Below are positions 1 through 7,750 of a DNA stretch of 18,013 nucleotides, in pieces; position 1 is the first letter of the stretch, and every line of letters begins with the position of its first letter. The stretch is from Anaerolineae bacterium (lineage in GTDB: Bacteria > Chloroflexota > Anaerolineae > Aggregatilineales > Phototrophicaceae). The stretch spans positions 1-18,013 of the forward strand of contig WGEI01000217.1 in the NCBI GenBank assembly GCA_015492875.1, in the 5' to 3' direction. The translations under genes and the position numbers were made by a program. Below the pieces are notes generated by a model, which was not told where the DNA came from, searched no databases, and worked only from the letters and a program-made list of their open reading frames with translations.

Positions 1-240
1 AAACAACAGCGTTATAGCGCTTATGAGGCCAATATCTTGTTTGAACAAGGTGTTCGCCCTAAACCCCAAAATTACATCCTCCAGCCCTTACGTCATTTCC
101 GTTGGCGCTATCTCACGCTGAAGGGGTATCGGGATGGCTGGCATGGTTTACGGCTATCGCTTCTGATGGCATGGTACGAGTTTCGCAAATATTGGCTGCT
201 CAGGCAACTTTGGCAAAAAAGCGAAGAGCGGACTAACTAA
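1..240 (+). CDS. Glycosyltransferase family 2, C-terminal end (partial)
   Basis: An open frame enters from the left edge and stops with TAA at 238-240, giving the last 79 residues of a protein. The tail is rich in aromatic and basic residues, with the stretch YLTLKGYRDGWHGLRLSLLMAWYEF around residues 40-64 of the visible part. This resembles the conserved C-terminal tail of family 2 glycosyltransferases of the lipopolysaccharide/exopolysaccharide core type, where a Lys/Arg-rich segment followed by 'F.DGW.G...A...A.YEF.KY' forms a membrane-associated helix. The catalytic GT-A domain is outside the window, so donor and acceptor cannot be named. The gene converges with hpf, separated by 33 bases with no strong terminator. 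The family assignment rests on the tail alone and is moderate; that the frame is coding is likely. Confidence 0.65.
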   Translation, partial: KQQRYSAYEANILFEQGVRPKPQNYILQPLRHFRWRYLTLKGYRDGWHGLRLSLLMAWYEFRKYWLLRQLWQKSEERTN

Positions 241-273
241 GCCCGCCCTTAAATTGATTAGACAGTCATAGCA

Positions 274-876
274 TTAGGCGTTTTGCGGGACAAGTACGCC
301 GTACCCACCGTTTTGGCGGCGATACAATACGCTAATCCCATCCGTCTCCGCGTTGTAGAACATGAAGAAGTCATGGCCAAGCAATTCCATTTGCTCAATG
401 GCCTCTTGCTCCGTCATCGGTGATAGTGCTACCATTTTACGGCGGACAATTTCTTCTTCAACGTCATCTGCCGATGCTGCCTCTTCAACTTCTGGGATAG
501 TTTCAGCCATTTCTAGTTCTTCTATCGTGGCCATGAAGCGTTGCCGCTCTTTACGCCGCCGCGATTCCCTTTTGCCCTTAAAGCGCGTGATTTGGCGGTA
601 CATCTTATCAACAGCACCATTGACCGCCGCTTGAATTTCCTCGTTACTATCTCCGATAACCCGTTCCTCCGCCCGTAAGATGGCGCCGCGTTTATGCCGT
701 AGGGTGATTTGTACGACCGTTTGATTAGCACCCCGTGAGTTTTTCTGCCGCGATAGGTCTACTCGAATCTCGCTGATATTGGGCAGATACCGGTCTAGCT
801 TGTCTATTTTCTTTTGGATATATTCCTTGTTGGAGTCCGATATTTTCCAGTTATGGCCTCGAAGTATAACGTTCAT
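274..876 (-). CDS. hpf: Ribosome hibernation-promoting factor, long form
   Basis: A 200-residue protein in two parts. Residues 1-100 are the S30AE (YfiA/HPF) fold, beginning MNVILRGHNW with typical basic strands such as KRGAILRAEERV. An acidic linker follows, then a C-terminal S30AE_C dimerisation domain (about residues 143-200) with the near-invariant MELLGHDFFMFYNAETD and VLYRRQNGGYG. Known role: long HPF binds the 30S decoding region and pairs two 70S ribosomes into inactive 100S dimers in stationary phase or stress. The ATG at 876 was chosen because AAGGAG sits six bases before it; a TTG at 897 would add seven residues that contain this ribosome binding site. comF ends 43 bases upstream and no promoter is obvious between them, so read-through from comF is possible. 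A comF-hpf neighbourhood is seen in many bacteria. Confidence 0.95.
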   Translation of the reverse strand: MNVILRGHNWKISDSNKEYIQKKIDKLDRYLPNISEIRVDLSRQKNSRGANQTVVQITLRHKRGAILRAEERVIGDSNEEIQAAVNGAVDKMYRQITRFKGKRESRRRKERQRFMATIEELEMAETIPEVEEAASADDVEEEIVRRKMVALSPMTEQEAIEQMELLGHDFFMFYNAETDGISVLYRRQNGGYGVLVPQNA

Positions 877-919
877 AGGGTGCTCCTTCCATAGCAAAGG
901 AAAGCAACTGAGAATAAAT

Positions 920-1633
920 TTAGTAACGAGCTGCCGTAACGGTTATGCCGTAAACGGCTATCGCACCTGCATCAAAGAGTGCGGCAGCGCAGGCCAATAG
1001 CGTTGCACCAGTCGTCAACACATCATCAATGAGTAATATGCGTCTACCGGTGACCATATTTGAGGCAGCTCGGAATGCCCCGTCTACATTTTTTGCGCGT
1101 TCTTCTCGGGAAAGTCCTACCTGTGATGTGGTTTGGCGTTGGCGTTCTAGTGCTGTGGGAACTAAAGGCATATTCAGCGCCTCTGCCAATTTTAACCCGA
1201 TGATTTGTGATTGATTATACCCTCTTTCACGCAAGCGCGTAATGTATAAGGGTACTGGAATAATAGTGTCATATGTCCAATTTGTCGCTTGTAGGCATGT
1301 GAATAATCGCTGTGCTAACGGGGTAGCTAACTCGGTCACGCCATAGTATTTGAGCGCATGAATAGCCTCTTGCAATTTCCCCTCATGCGGGGCAGTTGCA
1401 ATTATTCCACTCATTGGCGGCAATTCTCTGAGGTGCGGTTGGAGAGGCTGCTGTGATAGCTCTTGCAGGCAATGTTGGCACCAGCTTAAGCCCACCTTGC
1501 CACACCCCACACAATGAGGTGGGAAGACTAAATCTAGCAAAAACTGAGCGCTCTGTTTAACTAAAAACGTGCCAGACGCAAGAAGCCCAGACCTCTGTCG
1601 GGCTTCTGGTTTATGGTTATGCTCTTGTTGCAC
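920..1633 (-). CDS. comF: ComF family phosphoribosyltransferase-like protein
   Basis: A protein of up to 237 residues. After a poorly conserved first 30 residues comes LLDLVFPPHCVGCG, then a four-cysteine zinc site (C41, C44, C52, C55), then a type I phosphoribosyltransferase fold ending in the PRPP loop ILLIDDVLTTGAT (about 199-211). The region IIPVPLYITRLRERGYNQSQ is also characteristic. Family members (ComFC, GntX) act with DNA-uptake machinery; the enzymatic substrate is unknown. Its place directly behind Tad pilus genes fits a link between surface filaments and DNA handling, but that is inference. The start is uncertain: GTG at 1633 has no clear ribosome binding site, and a strong hairpin (1581-1607) lies inside codons 9-18. 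A TTG at the second Leu of FLLDLVF would give a more family-like N-terminus. The gap to tadC is 39 bases. Confidence 0.9.
   Translation of the reverse strand: MQQEHNHKPEARQRSGLLASGTFLVKQSAQFLLDLVFPPHCVGCGKVGLSWCQHCLQELSQQPLQPHLRELPPMSGIIATAPHEGKLQEAIHALKYYGVTELATPLAQRLFTCLQATNWTYDTIIPVPLYITRLRERGYNQSQIIGLKLAEALNMPLVPTALERQRQTTSQVGLSREERAKNVDGAFRAASNMVTGRRILLIDDVLTTGATLLACAAALFDAGAIAVYGITVTAARY
1581..1607. other. Strong stem-loop at the start of comF
   Basis: AGAAGCCC (1581-1588) pairs with GGGCTTCT (1600-1607). Inside it GAC (1590-1592) pairs with GTC (1597-1599) around a CTCT loop, leaving one bulged A. The total is 11 base pairs. Read on the - strand, T-rich sequence appears only about ten bases after the stem, so it is at best an imperfect terminator. 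It could be an attenuator or a translation-control hairpin between tadC and comF, or just coding sequence. Confidence 0.4.
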
Positions 1634-1672
1634 CGTATCTTGAGATTGCGGGCTGATAATCGTGTTTTCCCC

Positions 1673-2599
1673 TTAAAACGCTCCATTACCGGCTTGCGCC
1701 ATCACTTGCAGGATGGCAGGCCCCAATAACACAATCCAAATAGACGGGAAAATGAGCAGAACCATCGGCACCATCATTTTCACAGGGGCTTGCTGCGCCT
1801 TTTCCTGTGCGCGTTGCCGCCGTTTAGTGCGCATTTGGTCTGCCTGAACACGTAGGATTTTACCCATACTCACACCGAGTTGATCGGCTTGAATGATGGC
1901 CGCAATGAAGGCATTGACCTCTGGTACGTCCATGCGTGCAGCCATATCGCGCAAAGCCTCACGCCGCTGTTTGCCCAATTGAATTTCTCGCAAAACGCGG
2001 CCAAAACCTAGCGCCAGTTCGTTATCCCACTTTTCATACACTTTGCCCATAGCCGCATCAAAACCAAGCCCCGCTTCCACACAAATAGTCAACAGGTCTA
2101 GCGCGTCGGGCAAAGCTTTAACGATATTTTCTTGGCGTTTACGAATTTTACTGCGCAACGAAAGCGGTTGCAGGTAAAAACCCAGCGCCGCCCCGCCCAC
2201 AGGATAGAGCAGTGCATTGGGGAAGGTTTGCTTCAAGACGACGAAACCCAGCAGCATACCCGCTAACCCAAAAACGATGCCGAAGACAATACGGGTGGCA
2301 AAATACTGCGTTGGGTCTGTTGTTAACCCCGCCAATTCCAACTGATGCCGCGCCGATTCCAACTGTTGTTGTGGTGTGAAGCGGCTAGTTAAGTCCGCTA
2401 GCCATTTCAGCATTGGAATGATGACGCGCTCGCGGAATGGGAGCGAAAGCTCAACTTCTTCTAGCGATTCAGGCGTTTCACGCTCACCATACATCGCCAG
2501 ACGCTCTTGTAAGGGGTCACGCCCCTGGTCTTGGCGTAATCCTACATAGACTAGACCAGCGACAATCAACAGTACAACGATGATGATAATCGCAATCAT
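1673..2599 (-). CDS. tadC: Tad pilus inner-membrane platform protein TadC
   Basis: A 308-residue type II secretion F-domain protein. There is one N-terminal membrane segment (residues 1-20, almost all Ile/Val/Leu). A juxtamembrane helix pair follows, then two hydrophobic segments near 103-145, the cytoplasmic T2SSF domain (about 160-280, with LPDALDLLTICVEAGLGFDAAM), and a last membrane segment (PMVLLIFPSIWIVLLGPAIL). TadB and TadC together form the platform that couples the CpaF ATPase to extraction and polymerisation of the Flp pilin. The ATG start has TAGGAG a few bases upstream, and this overlaps the tadB stop codon (12-base gap), so the two genes are translationally close and surely co-transcribed. 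No missing segments are seen. Confidence 0.92.
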   Translation of the reverse strand: MIAIIIIVVLLIVAGLVYVGLRQDQGRDPLQERLAMYGERETPESLEEVELSLPFRERVIIPMLKWLADLTSRFTPQQQLESARHQLELAGLTTDPTQYFATRIVFGIVFGLAGMLLGFVVLKQTFPNALLYPVGGAALGFYLQPLSLRSKIRKRQENIVKALPDALDLLTICVEAGLGFDAAMGKVYEKWDNELALGFGRVLREIQLGKQRREALRDMAARMDVPEVNAFIAAIIQADQLGVSMGKILRVQADQMRTKRRQRAQEKAQQAPVKMMVPMVLLIFPSIWIVLLGPAILQVMAQAGNGAF

Positions 2600-2611
2600 A
2601 GTAGGTTGCTC

Positions 2612-3619
2612 CTAAATATCTATGTCAATGATTTTCTGGATAATCGCTGTACCGATGCCAATCAACGCTAAGCCAACACCAATCATTGGCCATCCACAAC
2701 CCCGATTTTCGAAAAGTTGCCCCATATAGCCTGGATTAGCAACATTCAAGAAAAGCGCCAAACCAATGGGCAAAAAGCTAATCAGATAGCCCGTGATACG
2801 GCCTTGTGCCGTCAAAACACGTATCTCACCCTTTAGCTTAATCCGCTCACGGATGGTGCTGCTGATGGTTTCAAGAATTTCCGCCAGATTACCACCCACC
2901 TCACGCTGAATGTTGACAGCGGTGATAACGAGGTCAAGGTCTTCACTTTCGACCCGTTCTAGCAAATGGTCTAGCGCATCAGGCATATCAATGCCGATTT
3001 GCACTTCACGCACGACACGCTCAAACTCTGTTTTTGTTGGCTCTGGCGCATCTTTCGCAATGGCTTCCATCGCCTGTAGTACAGAATAGCCCGAGCGCAG
3101 CGCATTCACCCACAACCCTAATGTGTCGGGTAATTGGGTTTCAAAATCGATCAAGCGTTTGCTGATTTTGCGCGCTACGTAAATGCGCGGGAAAAAGAAT
3201 CCAACAAAACCAGCAATAATTGACATGATTAAATCGCCACTGAAGAGTACAAAATACCCCACTGCAAAGAAACCTGCCATGCTGATAATGTGCAATACGG
3301 CAAATTCAGCGACCGTTAGCTTCAAATCTGCGCGAGAAAGCTGTCGCCTCCACTTTTTACCAAACCCCCTCTCGGTAAGGATATTATCAATGGCTTTCAG
3401 CGCTTGTCCCCGATCCTGCGCTGATGTGCTGCTCGTTTCCTCGTCGTCTTCAACCGTGCCAGAGAGAAAAGATTGGTACTCTTGCTCTTGCTGCTCATAA
3501 CGCCCTAAGCGCTCTTCAACTAAATCGCGTTCAGAGCGGGCTGTCCAAATACCAATTGCAACAATAACAACAGCTAACAACCCTGCGCCGCCAAGTATCA
3601 ATAATTGTTCTGGTGCCAT
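2612..3619 (-). CDS. tadB: Tad pilus inner-membrane platform protein TadB
   Basis: A 335-residue T2SSF-domain protein. It starts with a membrane anchor (about residues 5-26), continues with a charged, Glu/Asp-rich cytoplasmic linker (28-75), a helical pair, two membrane segments (about 105-147), the T2SSF domain (about 160-285, with LPDTLGLWVNALRSGYS and REVGGNLAEILETIS), and two C-terminal hydrophobic segments (275-295 and 310-330). It partners with TadC and is driven by CpaF. Upstream of the ATG is GGGGTAAG, a modest ribosome binding site. Unlike the tightly packed neighbours, 145 bases separate it from cpaF, and that gap holds two hairpins, so its expression may be set separately from the upstream genes. 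Confidence 0.92.
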   Translation of the reverse strand: MAPEQLLILGGAGLLAVVIVAIGIWTARSERDLVEERLGRYEQQEQEYQSFLSGTVEDDEETSSTSAQDRGQALKAIDNILTERGFGKKWRRQLSRADLKLTVAEFAVLHIISMAGFFAVGYFVLFSGDLIMSIIAGFVGFFFPRIYVARKISKRLIDFETQLPDTLGLWVNALRSGYSVLQAMEAIAKDAPEPTKTEFERVVREVQIGIDMPDALDHLLERVESEDLDLVITAVNIQREVGGNLAEILETISSTIRERIKLKGEIRVLTAQGRITGYLISFLPIGLALFLNVANPGYMGQLFENRGCGWPMIGVGLALIGIGTAIIQKIIDIDI

Positions 3620-3671
3620 AACTTACCCCACTATCTGCCGTTTTGTACGGTTTGGGTAATACTTAATATAT

Positions 3672-3698
3672 GGGGAGTACAATCGCGATGTACTCCCC
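3672..3698. other. Perfect 10-bp stem-loop in the cpaF-tadB gap
   Basis: GGGGAGTACA (3672-3681) and TGTACTCCCC (3689-3698) are exact reverse complements around the seven-base loop ATCGCGA, which itself contains the palindrome TCGCGA. On the - strand the stem is not followed by a T-run, so it is not a standard intrinsic terminator. A role in mRNA processing or stability between cpaF and tadB, a leaky attenuator, or a protein-binding operator would all fit. Confidence 0.6.
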
Positions 3699-3749
3699 CC
3701 CTTACTACTATAATACCGGAAAATGGCTACCGATTCTCATGCTATTTGG

Positions 3750-3767
3750 TAGAGTTTGGCAACTCTA
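3750..3767. other. Short hairpin over the cpaF stop codon
   Basis: TAGAGTT (3750-3756) and AACTCTA (3761-3767) are perfect arms around TGGC. The right arm contains the cpaF stop codon (TAG on the - strand, 3767-3765). It is too weak to call a terminator and no T-tract follows. Together with the larger stem-loop further downstream it makes the cpaF 3' end unusually structured. Confidence 0.35.
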
Positions 3768-5177
3768 ACGCCGCCCACCAATGCCAAAGACCGATGGCGG
3801 TAGATGGATGCCAGCATCTTCTAGCCGATCAATGAACTTCGGACGAATACCCGTTGGGCGAATACGTCCCACAATTTTACCAGCTTCAAAACCTGTTTGT
3901 TCAAATTCAAAAATGTCGGACATGGTAATCATCTCACCTTCCATGCCCTGTACTTCGGTGATGAAGATGATTTTACGAGAACCATCCCGCAGACGTTGCT
4001 GCTGACAAATTAAATCCACCGCACTGGCGATTTGCTCACGAATCGCGCGCACGGGCAAGTCCATACCTGCCATCAAACACATCACCTCTAGACGTGAAAT
4101 TGTATCACGAGGAGAGTTCGCATGGAGCGTCGTCAGCGAGCCATCGTGACCAGTATTCATCGCCTGCAACATGTCTAACGCCTCGCCACTACGACACTCC
4201 CCAACAACGATACGTTCAGGGCGCATACGCAAGCAGTTAACCACCAAGTCACGAATGGTGATTTCACCTTTACCCTCGATATTGGGTGGCCGACTTTCTA
4301 GTGTGACTACATGCTCCTGCTGTAGCTGAAGCTCCGCCGCGTTTTCTACAGTGATGATTCGTTCCTCATTTGGGATAAAACTAGAAAGCACGTTGAGCAG
4401 CGTCGTTTTACCAGAGCCTGTACCGCCAGAAACAATGATGTTCAAACGTGCCACCACACAACCGCGCAAAAAATCTGCAATCTCAGGCGTCATAGAGCCG
4501 AAGCGGATAAGGTCTTGGATAGTCAGCGGCTTTTTGAAGAACTTACGAATGGTGATTGTAGGACCATTGAGGGCGATAGGGCGGATGACGACATTTACAC
4601 GAGAGCCATCTTGCAAGCGGGCGTCCACCAGCGGCGAGCTTTCATCAACACGGCGGCCTAGAGGCGCAACAATACGGTCAATAATGCGGAGGACATGGTC
4701 ATCATCATCAAAGGAAATGGGCACGCGCACCAAATTGCCCTTGCGCTCCACAAAGATATTCTTTGGCCCGTTGACCATAATTTCTGTGATCGTGTCGTCA
4801 GCGAGCAATGGCTCTAATGGCCCTAAGCCCAGAATATCTGCTACGATGGATTCAAATAGGCGATGCCGTTCTGCGCGAGATAGCACCATGCTTTCTTCGG
4901 CCAGAATGGCATTGAATAGTTCTTCAATCTGGCGGCGAACTTCATCTTTACGAGTTACATCTAGAGATTGGTCGAGTTCATTCAACAGCTTATTCTGAAC
5001 ACGGTTTTTCAAGTCCAAATAAGCCATTTCACGGTTGCGACCACCGCTATCTGGGCGGGTTGCCGCAGCACGGCGCTGTTGTGCTGCTTGACGTGCTGCA
5101 CGACGATCGTCGCCATCATCCCCGCCGCCAGAACCGCCGGAACCGCCACCTTTTTCAATTCGCCGCAATAGAGACAT
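3765..5177 (-). CDS. cpaF: Tad pilus assembly ATPase CpaF/TadA
   Basis: A 470-residue secretion ATPase of the VirB11/GspE class. A low-complexity Gly/Asp then Arg/Ala/Gln-rich tail (residues 1-50) precedes a helical N-terminal domain. The conserved LGPLEPLLADDTITEIMVNGP lies near 117-137 and the motor core follows. Walker A is GGTGSGKTT (251-259). The Asp-box region ITVENAAELQLQ has Asn where Asp is common. Walker B is RIVVGE (322-327), and the His-box region is HDGSLTTLHANSPRD (344-358). It is expected to form a cytoplasmic hexamer that powers pilus extension, and in Tad systems also retraction, through TadB and TadC. GGAGGA lies just upstream of the ATG. cpaE ends 26 bases upstream, consistent with one transcript. 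Confidence 0.96.
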   Translation of the reverse strand: MSLLRRIEKGGGSGGSGGGDDGDDRRAARQAAQQRRAAATRPDSGGRNREMAYLDLKNRVQNKLLNELDQSLDVTRKDEVRRQIEELFNAILAEESMVLSRAERHRLFESIVADILGLGPLEPLLADDTITEIMVNGPKNIFVERKGNLVRVPISFDDDDHVLRIIDRIVAPLGRRVDESSPLVDARLQDGSRVNVVIRPIALNGPTITIRKFFKKPLTIQDLIRFGSMTPEIADFLRGCVVARLNIIVSGGTGSGKTTLLNVLSSFIPNEERIITVENAAELQLQQEHVVTLESRPPNIEGKGEITIRDLVVNCLRMRPERIVVGECRSGEALDMLQAMNTGHDGSLTTLHANSPRDTISRLEVMCLMAGMDLPVRAIREQIASAVDLICQQQRLRDGSRKIIFITEVQGMEGEMITMSDIFEFEQTGFEAGKIVGRIRPTGIRPKFIDRLEDAGIHLPPSVFGIGGRR

Positions 5178-5203
5178 CTACAATTCCTCCAGCTACTCTT
5201 GAC

Positions 5204-6511
5204 CTAACGCCCAAATAAACGCAGGCCGGGTTTCGATTTTTCGCTTTTCTCTTCTGCCTCTTCTTCCAAATCCCCCATTAATTCGGCCATAAGTGCATCT
5301 GCCAAAGCGATATATTGTTTGCTTGGGGGCTTATTGGTGTCGCGCTCGGCAGCGATAACCGGCACGCCTTTATTCACCGCATTGAGGATAATACGCTCTT
5401 CCACAAGTGGTATCTTCTCTCGTACAGGACGTTTTAGATAACTTTGGATTTTCTCTGCTGAAATCCCGCCTTGGCGTCTTTGCCTGTCATCTACCGCACG
5501 ATTGACCACGAGACAGGCTTTCTCTGGTGGGTAACCTAGCTGGTCAAACAAATCCAACATCAGCCGCGCGTTTTTGATGCCGGGTAATGTTGGTGGTGTA
5601 ATGAGTACAATACGAGTGGCAATATCAAGCAAGCTAGCGAGGGTTTCATCAAGGTGCGAGCTTGTATCAACCACGATAAAATCGTAATTGCTACGCACTT
5701 TTTCCAAGATAGAAGCTACCGCATCGGGATTGTCTCGTATGATGATGTCCGCTTGCTCTGGGCGTGGTGGTGCTAACAAGACTTTTAAGCCGCTATCATG
5801 CACCATCACGATATTCTCAAATAGCTCGGTATCTAAATCTTCAACAGATTCGGCCAACTCTAACAAAGTTGCCTGCCCATGCATGTTGAGGAAAACACCA
5901 ACATCGCCAAATTGCAAATCGGCATCGACAAGGAGGACTTTAATCCCCTCTTTCATCAAGCCAGATGCGAGATTAGTGGCTATTGTTGTACAGCCAGCCC
6001 CACCTTGCGGGCTATACACAACGATGATATGACCAGCCCGCTCTCCTTCACCACGAACCTTCTTTCTATCTTCCAGAATCATCTCGCTCATTTGCGACAT
6101 CTGGTGGCGGATAGGCTCGTATTGATCATAAACATTGCGAACTGTTTCGTACAGTTCATCCATGTTAACGGGTTTGGCCAAGAAGTTGCGAGCACCTGCA
6201 AGCATGGCTTTACGGATATAATCCGTATCGGTTTGAACAGACATCATGATGACACCCGCTGTGGGGACGGCCTTGGTAATCTGGTTGGCTGCCTGAAGGC
6301 CGTCCATATCGGGCATATTGATGTCCATGATAATGATATCCGGGCGTAACTCTTTGGCCATTTCAACGCCTTCACGCCCGTTAGCTGCTGCGCCAATGAC
6401 TTTGAAATCTGGCTCAAACGCCAGTAGTTTTTTGATGTTCTCCCGTGTTTCGGGAATATCATCTACCAACAGAATAGTGATAATCCGCTTCTCGCCTTGC
6501 TCGTTACTCAT
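5204..6511 (-). CDS. cpaE: Tad pilus protein CpaE: receiver domain fused to MinD/ParA-like ATPase domain
   Basis: 435 residues. Residues 11-130 form a CheY-like receiver with all key positions: acidic pair D17/D18, phospho-acceptor D63 in IIMDINMPDMDG, S91, and K113 followed by P114. A helical linker leads to a MinD/ParA-like domain (about 160-415) with LLVDADLQFGDVG and IVVDTSSHLDE. The P-loop reads PQGGAGCTT (168-176): the signature Lys is Gln and the P-loop Lys is Cys (C174). Known role: CpaE is a polarity/assembly factor for Tad pili. The complete receiver suggests it could itself be phosphorylated, perhaps by the kinase encoded upstream (inference). The last 25 residues are charged. The ATG is preceded by AGGGG. 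cpaB ends 26 bases upstream. Confidence 0.92.
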   Translation of the reverse strand: MSNEQGEKRIITILLVDDIPETRENIKKLLAFEPDFKVIGAAANGREGVEMAKELRPDIIIMDINMPDMDGLQAANQITKAVPTAGVIMMSVQTDTDYIRKAMLAGARNFLAKPVNMDELYETVRNVYDQYEPIRHQMSQMSEMILEDRKKVRGEGERAGHIIVVYSPQGGAGCTTIATNLASGLMKEGIKVLLVDADLQFGDVGVFLNMHGQATLLELAESVEDLDTELFENIVMVHDSGLKVLLAPPRPEQADIIIRDNPDAVASILEKVRSNYDFIVVDTSSHLDETLASLLDIATRIVLITPPTLPGIKNARLMLDLFDQLGYPPEKACLVVNRAVDDRQRRQGGISAEKIQSYLKRPVREKIPLVEERIILNAVNKGVPVIAAERDTNKPPSKQYIALADALMAELMGDLEEEAEEKSEKSKPGLRLFGR

Positions 6512-6537
6512 ACCAGCCCCTAACTCAACTCAATCAA

Positions 6538-7686
6538 CTAATTGCCGCCACCACTATTGTTACGCAAGCTAATTTGGTTGCCAACAAATAACTGGCGGAT
6601 GCTTGTAATAGCGGGTTCAAGCGCAAATGGGCGGCGCGGTGGTAGCTCAACTTGGAAATTCTGCATCAGGTAATCTAATGTGACTGCTTCTGTTGGAATT
6701 TGCGATGTATCTGTTGCAGAACGTAATGCAAAGGTGATGGGGAGGCGCGCTTCAATAATCCACGTTAAGACAACAGCATCTTGTGGTGGCACGCCTAGCG
6801 TGATGATGTCTGGGCGCGGGGGAACAGGCGTTGGTGCTTGGGGCGTGCCTCTTCCGCCTGCCGGTGTCGCTTGTTCTGCTTGTACGGGCGTGGGGGTTGG
6901 TGCAACGCCAAATATGCGTCCATCATACGGAAAGTCGCCAACATGAATGACTAGCGCGTCTTGGATTGTTCTTTGGGTGACTAATCTGGGACGCTGAGGT
7001 TCTGATGGCCCAAGAACAACCGAACCTAACTGATTCACATCTGGCCGTCCCTGAATACTCTGGCTAATCTCAATAGAACCAGTATCTGGGTTGGTGGTGT
7101 AAAGCGTGACAGAATTTGGTTCGATGCTTTGGAAAATTTCGTCCACATCCACGAATAACATGGATACAATCACATCCACCCGATCACCACCTTGAATAGC
7201 ATAGGCTACACTCGTCAAGCGATCCATAGGAACAGCCACTGCTACACGATTGCTGGGGAGGATGGCCGCTGCATCTGAGCCTACATTTGCTAGATTGGTC
7301 AAATCCTCAGCAAGCATACGGAATAGAATGGGTTGCTCGCGGAAAATGTCGGTACGAGCAATCTTCCCTACCACATCTTCAAGGTTGGTAACAGCATCTA
7401 GCGGAGCATATTCTTCTGGCCACGCCCGTAAATCAACACCATTAGGCGGAATACGGGTGCCACGTGGCAATGATTGTACTGCCACAACGATGTTCACCAC
7501 TGGAATAGGCGTGGCGACCGGCGTCGGAGTGTCTTGGGGCTGGGCAGTTACATTACCTCCACTTGTGCCCGGTTGGGTGGTGTTTCGCGGTGTTGAGGGC
7601 TGCCCACCTAATAAAAGTGCAGCAGCAACACCACCAATGACAATAATAAAGGCAAAAATCAGTAATAAACGAAGTCGACCTTGCAT
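6538..7686 (-). CDS. cpaB: Tad pilus assembly protein CpaB/RcpC (SAF domain)
   Basis: 382 residues, the first gene of the tad operon. One N-terminal membrane segment (LLLIFAFIIVIGGVAAALLLGG, about residues 5-26) is followed by a Pro/Thr/Gly-rich linker. Next comes an SAF domain (IVVAVQSLPRGTRIPPNGVDLRAWP) and the RcpC-type beta domain with NRVAVAVPMDRLTSVAYAIQGGDRVDVIVSM. A second Pro/Thr-rich insert (TPTPVQAEQATPAGG and following) splits the C-terminal part. SAF domains resemble antifreeze/pilus chaperone folds and may bind cell-wall glycan. In secretin-containing systems CpaB supports the secretin; here it more likely guides the pilus through the wall. The ATG at 7686 has TTGGAGGA six bases upstream, so the TTG at 7698, which lies within that site, was rejected as start. 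Confidence 0.9.
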   Translation of the reverse strand: MQGRLRLLLIFAFIIVIGGVAAALLLGGQPSTPRNTTQPGTSGGNVTAQPQDTPTPVATPIPVVNIVVAVQSLPRGTRIPPNGVDLRAWPEEYAPLDAVTNLEDVVGKIARTDIFREQPILFRMLAEDLTNLANVGSDAAAILPSNRVAVAVPMDRLTSVAYAIQGGDRVDVIVSMLFVDVDEIFQSIEPNSVTLYTTNPDTGSIEISQSIQGRPDVNQLGSVVLGPSEPQRPRLVTQRTIQDALVIHVGDFPYDGRIFGVAPTPTPVQAEQATPAGGRGTPQAPTPVPPRPDIITLGVPPQDAVVLTWIIEARLPITFALRSATDTSQIPTEAVTLDYLMQNFQVELPPRRPFALEPAITSIRQLFVGNQISLRNNSGGGN

Positions 7687-7750
7687 AAATTCCTCCAATA
7701 GGGTGGTTGCTGTCGGCCTGTACTTTTTATCTTAATTTACCGACCGGGCA

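Noticed and set aside
3693..3701. C-run as a possible phase-variable tract
   Set aside because: It is a short intergenic homopolymer partly belonging to a stem arm and does not interrupt a coding frame or a recognisable promoter spacer.
3709..3714. Perfect TATAAT on the + strand
   Set aside because: No -35 box at 16-18 bases and no + strand gene downstream; it is opposite the tad operon. The reverse strand reading (ATTATA/TATTAT) also lacks a -35 box.
4351..4998. 215-codon open frame on the + strand antisense to cpaF
   Set aside because: It lies wholly inside the well-conserved cpaF frame, has a Ser/Arg-rich composition typical of a reverse-frame shadow, and has no ribosome binding site or family match.
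5879..6349. 156-codon + strand frame antisense to cpaE
   Set aside because: Histidine/isoleucine-rich reverse-complement shadow of the receiver and ATPase domains, with no recognisable motif.
7250..7735. 161-codon + strand frame over the cpaB start
   Set aside because: Antisense to the SAF domain and linker; its Gly/Val/Pro composition mirrors the Thr/Pro-rich repeats of cpaB.
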